Assembly (NCBI RefSeq): GCF_006149045.1
Contig: NZ_VBSN01000027.1
Span: forward strand, 248,001 to 312,000
DNA from: Dyadobacter flavalbus
Lineage (GTDB): Bacteria > Bacteroidota > Bacteroidia > Cytophagales > Spirosomataceae
DNA length: 64,000 nucleotides
Direction of reading: 5' to 3'
A model generated the notes under the pieces. That model searched no databases, was not told the origin of the DNA, and was given only the letters and a program-made list of their open reading frames with translations. Positions 1 through 9,180 of the stretch are shown here, piece by piece; position 1 is the stretch's first letter, and the number at the start of each line of letters is the position of its first letter. A program made the position numbers and the translations under genes.

Positions 1-1
1 G

Positions 2-487
2 GACGGCACGTATCTGTACAATGACAAAAGGCACCTTTTCAGCATTGGCAAAGAGCATGAAACTTATACATCGGGAAATTTGAAACTGATTCTGGAATGG
101 AAAGGCTGGAAAATTTGCCCGCTTGTTTGTTATGACCTCCGGTTTCCGGTATGGAGCAGAAACAGAATGTCGGATTATTACGATCTGCTTATCTATGTAG
201 CCAACTGGCCTGCAAAGCGCAGTCATGCCTGGAACACTTTGTTACAGGCCCGGGCAATCGAAAACCAGAGCTATGTAATTGGTGTAAACCGAACAGGAAC
301 GGATGGAAACGGACTGGAATACAAAGGTGACTCTGCTGCACTTGATTACCTGGGCGAGCCGGTCTGCATGTTGTCTTCGGCCGAAACGGAAAAAGTAGCT
401 TATTTTTCCAAAGCAGATCTGCAAAACTACCGGAAAGCTTTTCCTGCGCTGGAAGATGCAGACGATTTCAGCCTTAGTGTTGAATGA
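2..487 (+). CDS. Nitrilase-family omega-amidase, C-terminal part (5' end outside window)
   Basis: Carbon-nitrogen hydrolase, C-terminal 161 residues; the frame is open to the left edge, so the start lies outside the window. The motif PLVCYDLRFP holds the catalytic Cys of the nitrilase superfamily (about residue 43 of the fragment), followed by ANWPAKR and QARAIENQSY, which are typical of the YafV/Nit2 omega-amidase branch. That branch hydrolyses alpha-ketoglutaramate or ketosuccinamate to the 2-oxoacid and ammonia in the cytoplasm. The Glu and Lys of the catalytic triad lie upstream. The assignment to omega-amidase rather than another nitrilase branch rests on the CYDLRFP and ANWP pattern. 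It converges on gatC. Confidence 0.88.
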   Translation, partial: DGTYLYNDKRHLFSIGKEHETYTSGNLKLILEWKGWKICPLVCYDLRFPVWSRNRMSDYYDLLIYVANWPAKRSHAWNTLLQARAIENQSYVIGVNRTGTDGNGLEYKGDSAALDYLGEPVCMLSSAETEKVAYFSKADLQNYRKAFPALEDADDFSLSVE

Positions 488-507
488 TTGGACAAAGTGC
501 CGTATTC

Positions 508-795
508 TTACTCAATCACTTTGGGAACCATAATGTACGTGCTGTTTTTTGACGGTGCGTTGGATAAAGCTTCTTCACGAGACAAAATATTTACACTTTC
601 ATCTTCCCGCCAGTTGTTCACCTCGTCCATAATGTGCGTTAACGGTTCCACGCCCTCAGTATTCACCTGGTTCAGCTGTTCCATCCAGGTCAGTACCGAA
701 TCCATACTGCCAAGTATGGCGCTCTCTTCTTCAGGTTTGATCTCAAGCCGGGCCAGATTAGCAATTTTCTTCAGAGATTCCTGATCAATTTTCAT
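508..795 (-). CDS. gatC: Asp-tRNA(Asn)/Glu-tRNA(Gln) amidotransferase subunit C
   Basis: A 95-residue protein of the usual GatC size. The N-terminus (KIANLARLEI) and central part (VEPLTHIMDEVN, WREDE) match the family. GatC is the small subunit that holds GatA and GatB together in the transamidase that converts misacylated Glu-tRNA(Gln) or Asp-tRNA(Asn). It stands alone here; gatA and gatB are not in the window, which is common in Bacteroidota. An upstream TAnnTTTG element (839-846, minus strand) may be its -7 box, but no good -33 TTG was seen. Confidence 0.93.
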   Translation of the reverse strand: MKIDQESLKKIANLARLEIKPEEESAILGSMDSVLTWMEQLNQVNTEGVEPLTHIMDEVNNWREDESVNILSREEALSNAPSKNSTYIMVPKVIE

Positions 796-1415
796 TTTTC
801 TGTTGGATAGTTGTTATGAAGAAGTCAGATCTTCAGTTCAAAATTAGAGGATTTCTGCAATAACGTTTTCAGTGAATGGCGCAAATTTTTTCTGAACGTG
901 TTCGTTTCAGATGAATGACACGGCCTGATTCGGGGATTATGGCAGATATTTCAGGTGAGCTGAAAAATTTGATTTAACAGAAATTTAAAAAATCTTGTTC
1001 AGGTACATAGTAGGAGAAAATAATATTTGCTTTTCTAAGTTAATGTTGAAATATTATTAAAATACATTGGATGGTTTGAAAAACATGTTGGCAGCTATTA
1101 TCCTGAAGAGTACAATTATGTATAATTTCGAATAAAACTTATACCACGTTCTTAATCAGCATCAAAACCATATGAAGGGGTTTAAGTTTAATGCCTTCAA
1201 ATCTTTAGATAGTGCAATTTGAAAGAGAGCGTGTGAAAATTATGCGAAAAAAACTGAGGAAATGCTTGCTTTTTTTTAAAAGGAAAACTCATACTTTTGT
1301 AAGAGTCGATTATTGAAAACACATTCAAAATTTTATTTTACCAAATCCAGTTTTAACCAAAAGTTTTATTTAATTCACAACCAAAATCTCAATTTAACCT
1401 TTAAAAGTAAGTCTG
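796..1415. other. 620-bp non-coding region upstream of exbB
   Basis: Lies between the divergently read gatC and exbB. It is AT-rich, without a convincing ORF. At its right end it carries the exbB promoter (separate entry) and at its left end the likely gatC promoter. No repeats or strong hairpins were seen; the ORF at 1313-1564 is in a different frame from exbB, overlaps it and has low-complexity composition. Confidence 0.6.
1266..1299 (+). promoter_or_regulatory. Promoter of the exbB-tonB cluster
   Basis: TTG at 1266-1268 and TACTTTTG at 1292-1299 with a 23-nt spacer fit the Bacteroidota sigma-ABfr consensus (TTG, 17-23 nt, TAnnTTTG). The predicted transcript would have a leader of about 110 nt before the exbB start. 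No other match of this quality was seen in the 620-bp gap. Confidence 0.6.
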
Positions 1416-2255
1416 ATGGAAAAGAAAGCTACAAGTCCGGCACCAGCTCCAAAACCTGCTGCGGCAGCAACAAAAGGAAAAGGCGGTTTGAACCCGGCAT
1501 TGGTAATCCCTCTACTATTTGCAATTGCATTGTGCGTTTATCTTTTTGTGTTGGGTGCGCCTGAGCACTTTAAAGATGGCGATCACGCAAAAGGCCCAAT
1601 CGATGGCGATTATTACGGAATTGTTTACAAAGGAGGCCCTATCGTACCAATTTTGATGACTTGTTTCCTGATCGTATTGACATTCACAATCGAGCGTCTG
1701 ATCACTTTGAGCAAAGCAAGCGGAACAGGAAGCATTGATTCATTTGTTCGTAAAGTAAGAAGCCTGCTTGACAAAAACCAAATTGAAGAAGCAATCAAAG
1801 AATGTGACAAGCAAAAAGGATCTGTTGGTAACGTTATCAAAGCAGGGCTTTTGAAATACAAGCAGTTAACAACTGAAACTGCGCTTGATAAAGAACAGAA
1901 ACTGGCTGCTCTTCAGAAAGAAATCGAAGAAGCAACTACGCTGGAACTTCCAATGCTTCAGAAAAACCTTACAATTATCGCGACACTTGCGGGAGCTTCA
2001 ACACTTTTGGCTCTTCTTGGAACGGTAATCGGTATGATCAAAGCGTTTGCAGCTCTTGGTACATCAGGTTCTCCTGACTCCGCTGCACTTGCAACAGGTA
2101 TTTCTGAGGCCCTTATCAATACGGCACTTGGTATCGGTACATCTGCAATCGCTACGATTTCATATGCTTACCTGAACAGCCGTGTTGACGATTTGACTTA
2201 CAGCATTGATGAAATAGGCATGAGCCTTCAATCAAACTTTGCTGCACATTATTAA
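1416..2255 (+). CDS. exbB: ExbB/TolQ/MotA-family proton channel protein
   Basis: 279 residues. A Lys/Ala/Pro-rich N-terminus is followed by a membrane segment (about 28-48), a second (about 72-92, ending in TIERL) and two more in the C-terminal MotA/TolQ/ExbB domain (about 180-205 and 225-250, with the TLAGASTLLALLGTVIGM signature). ExbB forms the pentameric inner-membrane channel that uses proton motive force to drive TonB. It is the first gene of a same-strand cluster exbB-exbD-exbD-tonB, a usual Bacteroidota arrangement, and is probably the energiser for the TonB-dependent receptors of the cell. Confidence 0.93.
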   Translation: MEKKATSPAPAPKPAAAATKGKGGLNPALVIPLLFAIALCVYLFVLGAPEHFKDGDHAKGPIDGDYYGIVYKGGPIVPILMTCFLIVLTFTIERLITLSKASGTGSIDSFVRKVRSLLDKNQIEEAIKECDKQKGSVGNVIKAGLLKYKQLTTETALDKEQKLAALQKEIEEATTLELPMLQKNLTIIATLAGASTLLALLGTVIGMIKAFAALGTSGSPDSAALATGISEALINTALGIGTSAIATISYAYLNSRVDDLTYSIDEIGMSLQSNFAAHY

Positions 2256-2317
2256 TAGTTCAATGAACTAAAGAATAGTGTAGTTACGTTAATATAAAAA
2301 AAACTTATATATTTGTT

Positions 2318-2932
2318 ATGGCAAAAGTAAGACCTAAGAAGCATGCTCCGCATACGGATATGACGGCGATGACAGACGTGGCGTTCTTACTACTGACATT
2401 CTTTATTATGACGGCAACTTTTAAATCGAACGATGCGGAGATAACCACTCCCTCTTCGATTTCTCAGATCAAAGTTCCGGATGATGACATTATGATCATT
2501 AGTATTGACAAACAGGGCAAGGTGTTCTTTGGAGTTGATGCAAAGCCGGTTCGCGCGGCAATGCTTGAAAACATTGGTCAGTCAAAAGGCATTACATTTA
2601 CTGAAACAGAAAAAGCGAAATTTGCTCTTCAGACAAGTTTCGGATTTCCGCTGAATCAGTTGAAGCCTTGGCTGAATATGCCGAAAGAACAAATGCCTAA
2701 CGTAAAACAGCCTGGTATTCCTGTGGATTCAACGGGTGCCAGCGAATTGGCAGACTGGGTGTATGCTGCACGTAAAGCAAACAGTCAGCTGAGAATAGCT
2801 CTAAAAGGAGACAATGTTGCAAAGTTCCCTGTGTTTAAGGACGTACTTTCTAATCTGCAATCGCAGAATATAAACAAGTTCAACCTTATAACAGGTAGCG
2901 AACAAGCTCCTGCCGGCTTCACAAACGATTAA
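2318..2932 (+). CDS. exbD: ExbD-family protein, first copy
   Basis: 204 residues with one N-terminal membrane helix (about 19-38, MTDVAFLLLTFFIMTATF) that carries the Asp expected for proton transfer in ExbD/TolR. The rest is periplasmic. It follows exbB by 62 nt and precedes a second exbD by 34 nt; paired, diverged exbD genes are typical of Bacteroidota TonB clusters. A TATATTTG box (2308-2315) lies directly before the ATG and could be a weak internal promoter, but the resulting mRNA would be almost leaderless. Confidence 0.9.
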   Translation: MAKVRPKKHAPHTDMTAMTDVAFLLLTFFIMTATFKSNDAEITTPSSISQIKVPDDDIMIISIDKQGKVFFGVDAKPVRAAMLENIGQSKGITFTETEKAKFALQTSFGFPLNQLKPWLNMPKEQMPNVKQPGIPVDSTGASELADWVYAARKANSQLRIALKGDNVAKFPVFKDVLSNLQSQNINKFNLITGSEQAPAGFTND

Positions 2933-2966
2933 TAAACAAAAAGTAGAATTTTAATCAGAAGAAAAA

Positions 2967-3542
2967 ATGGCAGCAATTGAAGAATCTGGTGGTGGTGGTA
3001 AAGGCGACGGTAAGGTTCGGGGTAAGAAAATGTCAACCCGTGTGGATATGACACCTATGGTTGACTTGGGATTTTTGCTCATTACCTTCTTTATGCTTGC
3101 AACCACCATGTCAAAGCCAACATCCATGTCTTTGGCTGTACCTGATAAAACCGAAGATCAGGAAAAAGATACCGAGCCTTTAAAGGCATCCAAGGTATTG
3201 ACACTGTTCATGGGTGAAAATGATGATGTTTATTATCTTGACGGCGTTGCGGCGGATGATGACAAAGCAGAAGCATCTCTGAAAACAACCCGCTACGGAT
3301 ATGACCTGAGAAGTGTAATTTTTGCATCTCAGAAGCGTATCAATGCTGCAAACCCGAAGGATGACAAAGGTAATGAGGCATTTGTAGTTGTAATCAAGCC
3401 TACTCCTGTATCTACATACAAAAATATGGTGGATGTTCTGGATGAAATGGCCATTACAAAATCAAAACGTTATGCGCTCGTAGACAATCTGACTGATTCA
3501 GAGAAAAAATTGTTGGGAGACAGAATTAAGCCTAAAAACTAG
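2967..3542 (+). CDS. exbD: ExbD-family protein, second copy
   Basis: 191 residues. A Gly/Lys-rich N-terminus leads into one membrane helix (about 28-48, VDMTPMVDLGFLLITFFML) with the conserved Asp, then a periplasmic domain. It differs clearly from the first copy outside the helix, so the two probably form a heteromeric ExbD pair around the ExbB pentamer. The start ATG follows an A-rich leader (AGAAGAAAAA) rather than a clear Shine-Dalgarno site. Confidence 0.9.
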   Translation: MAAIEESGGGGKGDGKVRGKKMSTRVDMTPMVDLGFLLITFFMLATTMSKPTSMSLAVPDKTEDQEKDTEPLKASKVLTLFMGENDDVYYLDGVAADDDKAEASLKTTRYGYDLRSVIFASQKRINAANPKDDKGNEAFVVVIKPTPVSTYKNMVDVLDEMAITKSKRYALVDNLTDSEKKLLGDRIKPKN

Positions 3543-3569
3543 TTTTAAATTAAAAATCAATAAAGCGCC

Positions 3570-4394
3570 ATGGCAGAAATTAGCCCGAATGCAACACTGG
3601 ATGATATAGTGTTTGCTGATCGTAATAAGGCGTACGGTGCATTTGAACTTCGTAAAGGCTATCGTGCTGATGTTACGAAGGCTACTTTAATCGGAGCTGC
3701 ACTTTTTGTTCTTGCAATGTTTACGCCGTCAATTATCAACAAATTGACAGCCGGCAAAGAAGAAGAGGAAGTTATGGTTGAAGTGGATTTAATGAATATA
3801 CCGCCGCCGCCTATTGATCCTGCAGAACCACCTCCGCCACCTCCGCCGCCGGTAGAACAGCCTAAGGTGAATACTGTAAAGTTCTTGCCTCCTGAGGTTA
3901 AGAAAGATGAAGAGGTTCCTGAAGAGGTTCCGCCTCCAACAGTAGAGGAAATCAAGGAAGCTGTTGTAGCAGACAAAACGATCGAAGGTGATCCGAATGC
4001 CAACGAAATCATTGTAGCACCGGAAGCTGTTGCTGCTCCAAGTAAAGGTACAGTGGTTGAAGCTGCCCCGGAACCAGAAAAGGTGTTTACAGTCGTGGAA
4101 CAACAGCCGGAATTCCCGGGAGGTACTTCTGAAATGTATAAGTATCTGGGTAAGAACATCAAATACCCAAGTGCTGCATCTAGAGCAAACGTTTCAGGAA
4201 GGGTTTTCATGTCATTCGTTGTAAATACGGATGGAAGTATCCAGGACGTACAAGTACTGAAAGGTCTGGGCTTTGGTTGCGATGAGGAAGCCATCCGCGT
4301 TGTGAAAGCAATGCCGAAATGGAAACCGGGCAAGCAATCAGGACGTGCCGTTCGTGTGAAGTATAACCTGCCAATTAACTTCCAATTGGAGTAA
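3570..4394 (+). CDS. tonB: TonB energy transducer
   Basis: 274 residues. Layout: short cytoplasmic N-terminus, one membrane helix (about 38-56), a Pro/Glu/Val-rich periplasmic spacer with a run of seven to eight prolines (about 75-125), and a C-terminal TonB domain (about 180-274) with FPGG, YPSAASRANVSGRVFMSF and a terminal YNLPINFQL strand. It carries energy from ExbB/ExbD to outer-membrane TonB-dependent receptors, for example the BtuB-like receptor at 48-50 kb in this window. The next gene begins 3 nt after its stop codon. Confidence 0.95.
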   Translation: MAEISPNATLDDIVFADRNKAYGAFELRKGYRADVTKATLIGAALFVLAMFTPSIINKLTAGKEEEEVMVEVDLMNIPPPPIDPAEPPPPPPPPVEQPKVNTVKFLPPEVKKDEEVPEEVPPPTVEEIKEAVVADKTIEGDPNANEIIVAPEAVAAPSKGTVVEAAPEPEKVFTVVEQQPEFPGGTSEMYKYLGKNIKYPSAASRANVSGRVFMSFVVNTDGSIQDVQVLKGLGFGCDEEAIRVVKAMPKWKPGKQSGRAVRVKYNLPINFQLE

Positions 4395-4397
4395 CTC

Positions 4398-4619
4398 ATG
4401 AAGGAAAAACCATTGCATGAGAAGATCGGTGATCTAACCTCTGTGTTGATGGCTCTGACATACATAGGAGGAGGGATCTTTTTGATTCTCTCCTCCTTAT
4501 CATTTAGGCTGTTACCAATTGGTAGTTTACCAAGATACGCATTTGCTGGCATACTTATTTTGTATGGTGGTTACCGCGGTTACAGGGTTTGGAGAAGACG
4601 AAATCAGGAGGAATTATGA
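4398..4619 (+). CDS. Small two-helix membrane protein of the tonB cluster
   Basis: 73 residues with two hydrophobic stretches (about 13-34 and 41-60) and a basic C-terminus (RGYRVWRRRNQEEL). The family is not known to me by function. It starts 3 nt after the tonB stop, and its stop overlaps the next ATG as ATGA, so it looks translationally coupled on both sides. That context argues for a real gene linked to TonB energisation or to the following lipoprotein. Confidence 0.75.
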   Translation: MKEKPLHEKIGDLTSVLMALTYIGGGIFLILSSLSFRLLPIGSLPRYAFAGILILYGGYRGYRVWRRRNQEEL

Positions 4620-5569
4620 AATTTTTGCTAGCAGGTTCTTTGTTTTACGTACTGGTTAGTTTGGGCTTGTCTGGTTGCAGTTCCAATTCTGAACAGCTGG
4701 ATAATCCCAGACAAGGAACAATTACTATTGCTTCCGATGAATCCTTTAAACCGCTGGTACGGGCATTGACAAATGCTTATGAAGGTATTTATCCCAATGC
4801 GCATTTTGTAGTTGACTACAAGCCGGAACAACAGGCAATCCGTCAGCTTTTGCAAGACAGTGCAAGGATCGTATTTTCAACCAGGCAGCTGAATGAAAAG
4901 GAGCTGGATATCATCAAGAAGCAGAAAGGAACACAGAAATTTCAGCATATTGCTACGGATGGATTAGCTCTGGTTATCAGCAAGACAAACTCGGATAGCC
5001 TGATTACAATGAATGAAATACGTGCGATTTTTGAAGGTAAAATCAAAGACTGGTCGCAATTGAAAGGCGGAAATCAGAAAGGGTTAATTACACTTGTTTT
5101 TGACAATGCCAATGCCAGTAATCTGAATTTTATTCTTCATAAATTTGGAATAACAAACATCCAGCATTTACGTATTATTTCATCTGGATCGAACGAGAAA
5201 GTAATTGAAGATGTAAAAGCAAATCCGTTGCACCTGGGTTTTATCGGAGTGAACTGGATAAGCGACGGCCATTCGCTGGCATCCGAGGAGCTTTCAAAAG
5301 GAATTCATGTAATGGGTGTTTCCAAGAAAGCAAATCCTGATTCACTTACTGATTATATACAGCCGTTTCAGGGTGGACTGGAATTCAAACGTTATCCGCT
5401 TTTCAGGGATTTGTATATCATCAGCAGAGAAGGCTATTCCGGACTGGGTGGCGGATTGATGACTTATATCGCAAGAGATGTCGGAGGTCTGATCATTCAG
5501 AAAATGGGATTGCTGCCAACTGTGCCTTATCCGCGGGAGCTGGAAATTACAACTGGGAAAAATTTTTAG
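4616..5569 (+). CDS. PstS-like solute-binding lipoprotein
   Basis: 317 residues. The start at 4616 was chosen because an AGGAGGAA Shine-Dalgarno site sits just upstream and it gives a clean lipoprotein signal with lipobox LSGC; a TTG start at 4589 would add nine residues before the signal. The mature part resembles phosphate/PstS-like periplasmic binding proteins (ITIASDESFKPLVRAL, VFSTRQLNEKEL, YIARDVGG). No pst transporter genes are nearby, and its place in the TonB cluster suggests a role other than classical phosphate import. Confidence 0.8.
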   Translation: MKFLLAGSLFYVLVSLGLSGCSSNSEQLDNPRQGTITIASDESFKPLVRALTNAYEGIYPNAHFVVDYKPEQQAIRQLLQDSARIVFSTRQLNEKELDIIKKQKGTQKFQHIATDGLALVISKTNSDSLITMNEIRAIFEGKIKDWSQLKGGNQKGLITLVFDNANASNLNFILHKFGITNIQHLRIISSGSNEKVIEDVKANPLHLGFIGVNWISDGHSLASEELSKGIHVMGVSKKANPDSLTDYIQPFQGGLEFKRYPLFRDLYIISREGYSGLGGGLMTYIARDVGGLIIQKMGLLPTVPYPRELEITTGKNF

Positions 5570-5648
5570 TACTGTAACACAATTTAATAGATTTGGAACT
5601 TGTTAATAAAAAACCAAATTTTTTATCATTAAATTAACCGGGTAAAAA

Positions 5649-7403
5649 ATGAACAGAAACATGAGAATGAAATTAGTAGCATTGGTATTTGGATTATTGG
5701 CTTTTGTAAACCTGCAGGCACAATCAGTTCAGGATGGCTTGGCATTAATCCACGGAGAACGTTATAATGAAGCCGGAGATCTTTTTAAAAAATTAGCTGA
5801 GGGAAGCCCTTCCGCAGATAACCAGTATTATTTAGGTTATTATTATGTAAAAACAAATCAGCTTGACGAAGCTCAGAAAGCTTTTGAAAAAGGGATTCAA
5901 CTGGATGAAAAGTCTTATCTGAATCATGTCGGACTTGGTACCGTTGCACTTGGTAAAGGGGATAAAGTAAAAGCAAAAGAACATTTTGACATGGCTGAAA
6001 AGAAAAAGGGCAAAGATGCTCAGGTTCTTTTCAGAATAGGAGAGGCTTATACGCTGTTTGAAAAACAGAATGATCCTGCCGAGGCAATCAGATTGTTGGA
6101 TGAAGCCATCAAAAGAGACAAAAACCTTGCTGATGCCTACATCGCAAAAGGTGATGCATTGATGCTTCGCAACGAAGGTGGTGCCGCAGTAACTGCATAT
6201 GAATATGCCTTAACAGCAAAACCAAATTATGCTGCTGCGCATAACAGCATCGGACAAGTTTATCTGAGAGGTAAAAACTACAATCTGGCGCTTGAAAATT
6301 ACAAGAAAGCCATAGAAGCAGATCCGAACTTTGCTCCTGCATACAAGGATCTTGCAGAACTTTACTTTTTTGCTCAGAAATACAAGCAAGCAGCAGAAAA
6401 CTTTGATCTCTATATCCAGAAAAGCGGAAGCACAGACCCTGAAATGAAGCTGCGTGCTGCTCAGTTTGCTTTCACAGCTGATGATTATGCAAAATCACTT
6501 CAGTTGCTTGAAGAAACAAAAGGAAAAATTAACAACCCGATTACGTTGAGAATGTACGGCTGGTCTTATTTCAAGACAAACGAGCCGGATAAAGCAATCC
6601 AGAATCTTTCTGAATTCATGAAAGTTGCTCCGGACAAGATTATTGGTGATGACTACAAATATCTTGGACGTGCTTACAATCAGAAAGTAACGGACGGAAA
6701 AGGATATGACTCGACAGGTGTATCTTACATCCTGAAAGGTGCTGACATGGATACCAGCAAAACAGAAGCTGCAAATACTTACAAAGAAGTTGCGGCACTG
6801 TATTATGCTGCCAAGGACTTTAAAAATGCAGCTGCAACGTACGAAAAAGGAATCTCTTTGGATACAGCAAAAGCAAGCGCAAACGACTACTATTATCTGG
6901 GCCTTTCGAATTTTCAGACTGCACAGACTTACATCGTTCCAACTGCTGCTGATTCCAACTATGCTGACAGTGCGCAAATTGCGATGGACAAGAAGAACCT
7001 TTATCTGAAAGCAGATTCGATTTTTGCAACAGTAACGCAAAAACTTCCGGATTGGCCTTACGGATATTACTGGCGTGCAAGTACACTCTACAATGCGTAT
7101 GACAGACAGGAAAACATAGACAAAGGAATTTCTGCTCCGTACTACCAAAAGTTGACAGAGCTTGCTGAGGCTGATCCAGATCCAAGTAAATTTAAATCTT
7201 ACCTGAGACTGGCCTACGGATATCTTGCATTCTATAACCAGACAACGCTGAAAGATCAGGCTAAGGCGAAGGAATACTGGGAAAAACTCTTGAAAGTTGA
7301 TCCGGACAATGCGTCAGCCAAAGAAGCGCTTGGACTTGCAGTAGCTCCTGCTACACAACCGGCAGGTGGCAAAACAGCAACTGCTACTCCCAAGAAAAAG
7401 TAA
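5649..7403 (+). CDS. Periplasmic tetratricopeptide-repeat protein
   Basis: 584 residues with a signal peptide (about 1-25, ending LQAQ) and about a dozen TPR units spread over the mature chain; the clearest ones carry pattern residues such as A..Y-LG and A-P-YAAAH-S-G-VYL. It ends in a Lys/Thr/Ala-rich tail. TPR proteins act as protein-binding scaffolds; here it follows the TonB cluster by 79 nt and ends at a strong intrinsic terminator, so it is likely the last gene of that transcript. The binding partner is unknown. Confidence 0.85.
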   Translation: MNRNMRMKLVALVFGLLAFVNLQAQSVQDGLALIHGERYNEAGDLFKKLAEGSPSADNQYYLGYYYVKTNQLDEAQKAFEKGIQLDEKSYLNHVGLGTVALGKGDKVKAKEHFDMAEKKKGKDAQVLFRIGEAYTLFEKQNDPAEAIRLLDEAIKRDKNLADAYIAKGDALMLRNEGGAAVTAYEYALTAKPNYAAAHNSIGQVYLRGKNYNLALENYKKAIEADPNFAPAYKDLAELYFFAQKYKQAAENFDLYIQKSGSTDPEMKLRAAQFAFTADDYAKSLQLLEETKGKINNPITLRMYGWSYFKTNEPDKAIQNLSEFMKVAPDKIIGDDYKYLGRAYNQKVTDGKGYDSTGVSYILKGADMDTSKTEAANTYKEVAALYYAAKDFKNAAATYEKGISLDTAKASANDYYYLGLSNFQTAQTYIVPTAADSNYADSAQIAMDKKNLYLKADSIFATVTQKLPDWPYGYYWRASTLYNAYDRQENIDKGISAPYYQKLTELAEADPDPSKFKSYLRLAYGYLAFYNQTTLKDQAKAKEYWEKLLKVDPDNASAKEALGLAVAPATQPAGGKTATATPKKK

Positions 7404-7420
7404 TCAGTAGATACAAAAAG

Positions 7421-7450
7421 AAAACCCGTCCGGATTTCCGGACGGGTTTT
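7421..7450 (+). terminator. Intrinsic terminator after the TonB/TPR cluster
   Basis: Perfect 13-bp stem (7421-7433 with 7438-7450), loop ATTT, beginning AAAACCCGTCC and ending in a T-run. It can act in both directions and so also serves the convergent small gene at 7472-7678. Confidence 0.9.
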
Positions 7451-7471
7451 CTTTATTATAAGGTGCCTTGA

Positions 7472-7678
7472 TTAACCCAAAGAGGACAAACGGGCAAAAC
7501 AATTGTTTAAAATTGGTAGATGTAAACTACTGTAATTATCATAACACCACTGTTTCAAACGTTTTACTTCAGCCGGCATTAACATACGAATCGCTTTTCT
7601 CAGTTCTTTCTCAAACAATCTGCGGTCGAAGCTAACTTTTTGCAGAATAATTTTAATGTATTCAAGCATCGAGGCCAT
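7472..7678 (-). CDS. Small conserved-looking hypothetical protein
   Basis: 68 residues, mostly helical and basic (RRLFEKELRKAIRMLMP, VKRLKQWCYDNY). No known domain is recognised. The ATG is clear, the gene fills the gap between two plus-strand genes, and its stop is next to a bidirectional terminator. The composition looks like a cytoplasmic helical protein, and I recall similar short proteins from other Cytophagales, but this is memory and not a search result. Confidence 0.65.
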   Translation of the reverse strand: MASMLEYIKIILQKVSFDRRLFEKELRKAIRMLMPAEVKRLKQWCYDNYSSLHLPILNNCFARLSSLG

Positions 7679-7770
7679 AGTATTATGTAGTTTTGCGGTT
7701 TAGGGATGAAATGAATAGTAGGAACGCAGGAAATTACAGCAATTCCTAATAAAGTTAACGAAAATATTTA

Positions 7771-9174
7771 ATGAAATTATATTTATTATTAAATATTATT
7801 TTGTGTTTTTCTGTTACGGTTAGAGCGCAGGCGGTCAATGATGCAGCAACAATCGAATTTGGCTCTAAAAATCTTTCCATAGATCAGCCTTTTCTCATCT
7901 CCGTTGTCCTGCGGGACACCGAAGTTCGTCCTTCTGTAATCTTTCCTGAAATAAACGGTCTGGAAAAAAGAAGCAAATCAGCTACAAGTTCCATCAGTAC
8001 CGTTGACGGAAGCAAAGTTGTTATACAGACCATAACGCAGGAATATTATGCAGCCAAGCCGGGCAATTACCTGATTCCTGATTTTGTGATTAATGCAGGC
8101 AACTTTAAACTGAGTTCAAAAGAAACAATGGTTGTATTCTCAAAAGGGAATGTAGCCGGTACCGATGATCCTTTGAGTAACCAGGTTTCTCTGGAACCCG
8201 ATCTGGAAGACATAAAGGAGGAGATTATTCTTTCGGTTCAGACAGACCGGAAAAACGTCTATATTCGTCAGGGATTTTCTTTGGGTATTTCGCTTTATAT
8301 TGCTGAAAATGCACCTGTTGAAATGGAGTTTTATAAGTTCAATGACCAGCTTCAATCCATACTCAAGAAACTTCGGCCAGCCAACTGCTGGGAAGAAAAT
8401 ATTGGAATTGAAGAAATCATTAAACGGAAAGTAACCATTAAAGGCCGGAAATATACAGAATACAACATGTATCAGGCCAGATTGTTTCCTATTACGCTGG
8501 AAGATATTACTTTGCCGTCGATAGCGTTGGATATGCTCGTTACGGACAATTCGGATGCGGTAAATGTAGAGCACAAAGTTGTAAAAGCTTTTTACTCCAA
8601 GCCGGTACGGGTTGCCGTGAAACAATTGCCTGAGCATCCGCTGCGCGATCAGTTGCCGGTAGGACAATACAGCCTGAAAGAAAAGCTTTCTGCTGAGCTG
8701 GTTTATCCCGGGGAAAGTATCCGTTACATGTTCAAGATTGAAGGGACGGGAAATATTACGGCGATTCCGGCTCCGTTATTACAGACAAATTCTTCATTTG
8801 ATATTTACCCGCCGGAAGTAAGCCAGATTATTAAAAGAAGTTATCAGGGCGTAGTCGGTGAAAAAACGTTTGATTACTTTATTGTTCCGGGAAAAGACGG
8901 TACATTTCCGCTCGGACGGTATTTTCAATGGATCTATTTTGACCTGGAAAAAGAGAGATATGATACACTCCGCTCAGCGAAGACATTGCAGGTAAAAGGC
9001 GAGGATTTCAAGTTATCTACATTGTCATTGAACGGGTCATCCGGTTTGTACGACAATCTGGAAAATCTGGACAGCAGTAAAGAAAGTATTGATTATAAAA
9101 AAATATTAAAGGACATCACCAGCGCCATCGTTGTTATTCTTTTAATTGCAATGGTTTGGGTATTCAGAAAGTAA
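7771..9174 (+). CDS. BatD-like membrane-anchored protein
   Basis: 467 residues: signal peptide (about 1-19, ending VRAQ), a long beta-rich extracytoplasmic part with repeated domains, and a C-terminal membrane helix (about 448-465, AIVVILLIAMVWVF). The N-terminal pattern (GSKNLSIDQPFLISVVL, VFPEINGLEKRS, YYAAKPGNYLIP) is that of the BatD/oxygen-tolerance family. In other Bacteroidota BatD is encoded with BatA/B/C and a MoxR ATPase; none of these is near, so this is a solitary BatD-like paralogue of unknown role. It is followed after 6 nt by aroC. Confidence 0.75.
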   Translation: MKLYLLLNIILCFSVTVRAQAVNDAATIEFGSKNLSIDQPFLISVVLRDTEVRPSVIFPEINGLEKRSKSATSSISTVDGSKVVIQTITQEYYAAKPGNYLIPDFVINAGNFKLSSKETMVVFSKGNVAGTDDPLSNQVSLEPDLEDIKEEIILSVQTDRKNVYIRQGFSLGISLYIAENAPVEMEFYKFNDQLQSILKKLRPANCWEENIGIEEIIKRKVTIKGRKYTEYNMYQARLFPITLEDITLPSIALDMLVTDNSDAVNVEHKVVKAFYSKPVRVAVKQLPEHPLRDQLPVGQYSLKEKLSAELVYPGESIRYMFKIEGTGNITAIPAPLLQTNSSFDIYPPEVSQIIKRSYQGVVGEKTFDYFIVPGKDGTFPLGRYFQWIYFDLEKERYDTLRSAKTLQVKGEDFKLSTLSLNGSSGLYDNLENLDSSKESIDYKKILKDITSAIVVILLIAMVWVFRK

Positions 9175-9180
9175 TCATTA

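Noticed and set aside
488-784. 98-aa plus-strand frame over gatC
   Set aside because: Opposite strand of a clear gatC gene; Ser-rich antisense pattern.
3659-4552. 297-aa minus-strand frame across tonB
   Set aside because: Gly/Ser-rich sequence that mirrors the proline-rich spacer of TonB on the opposite strand; an antisense artefact.
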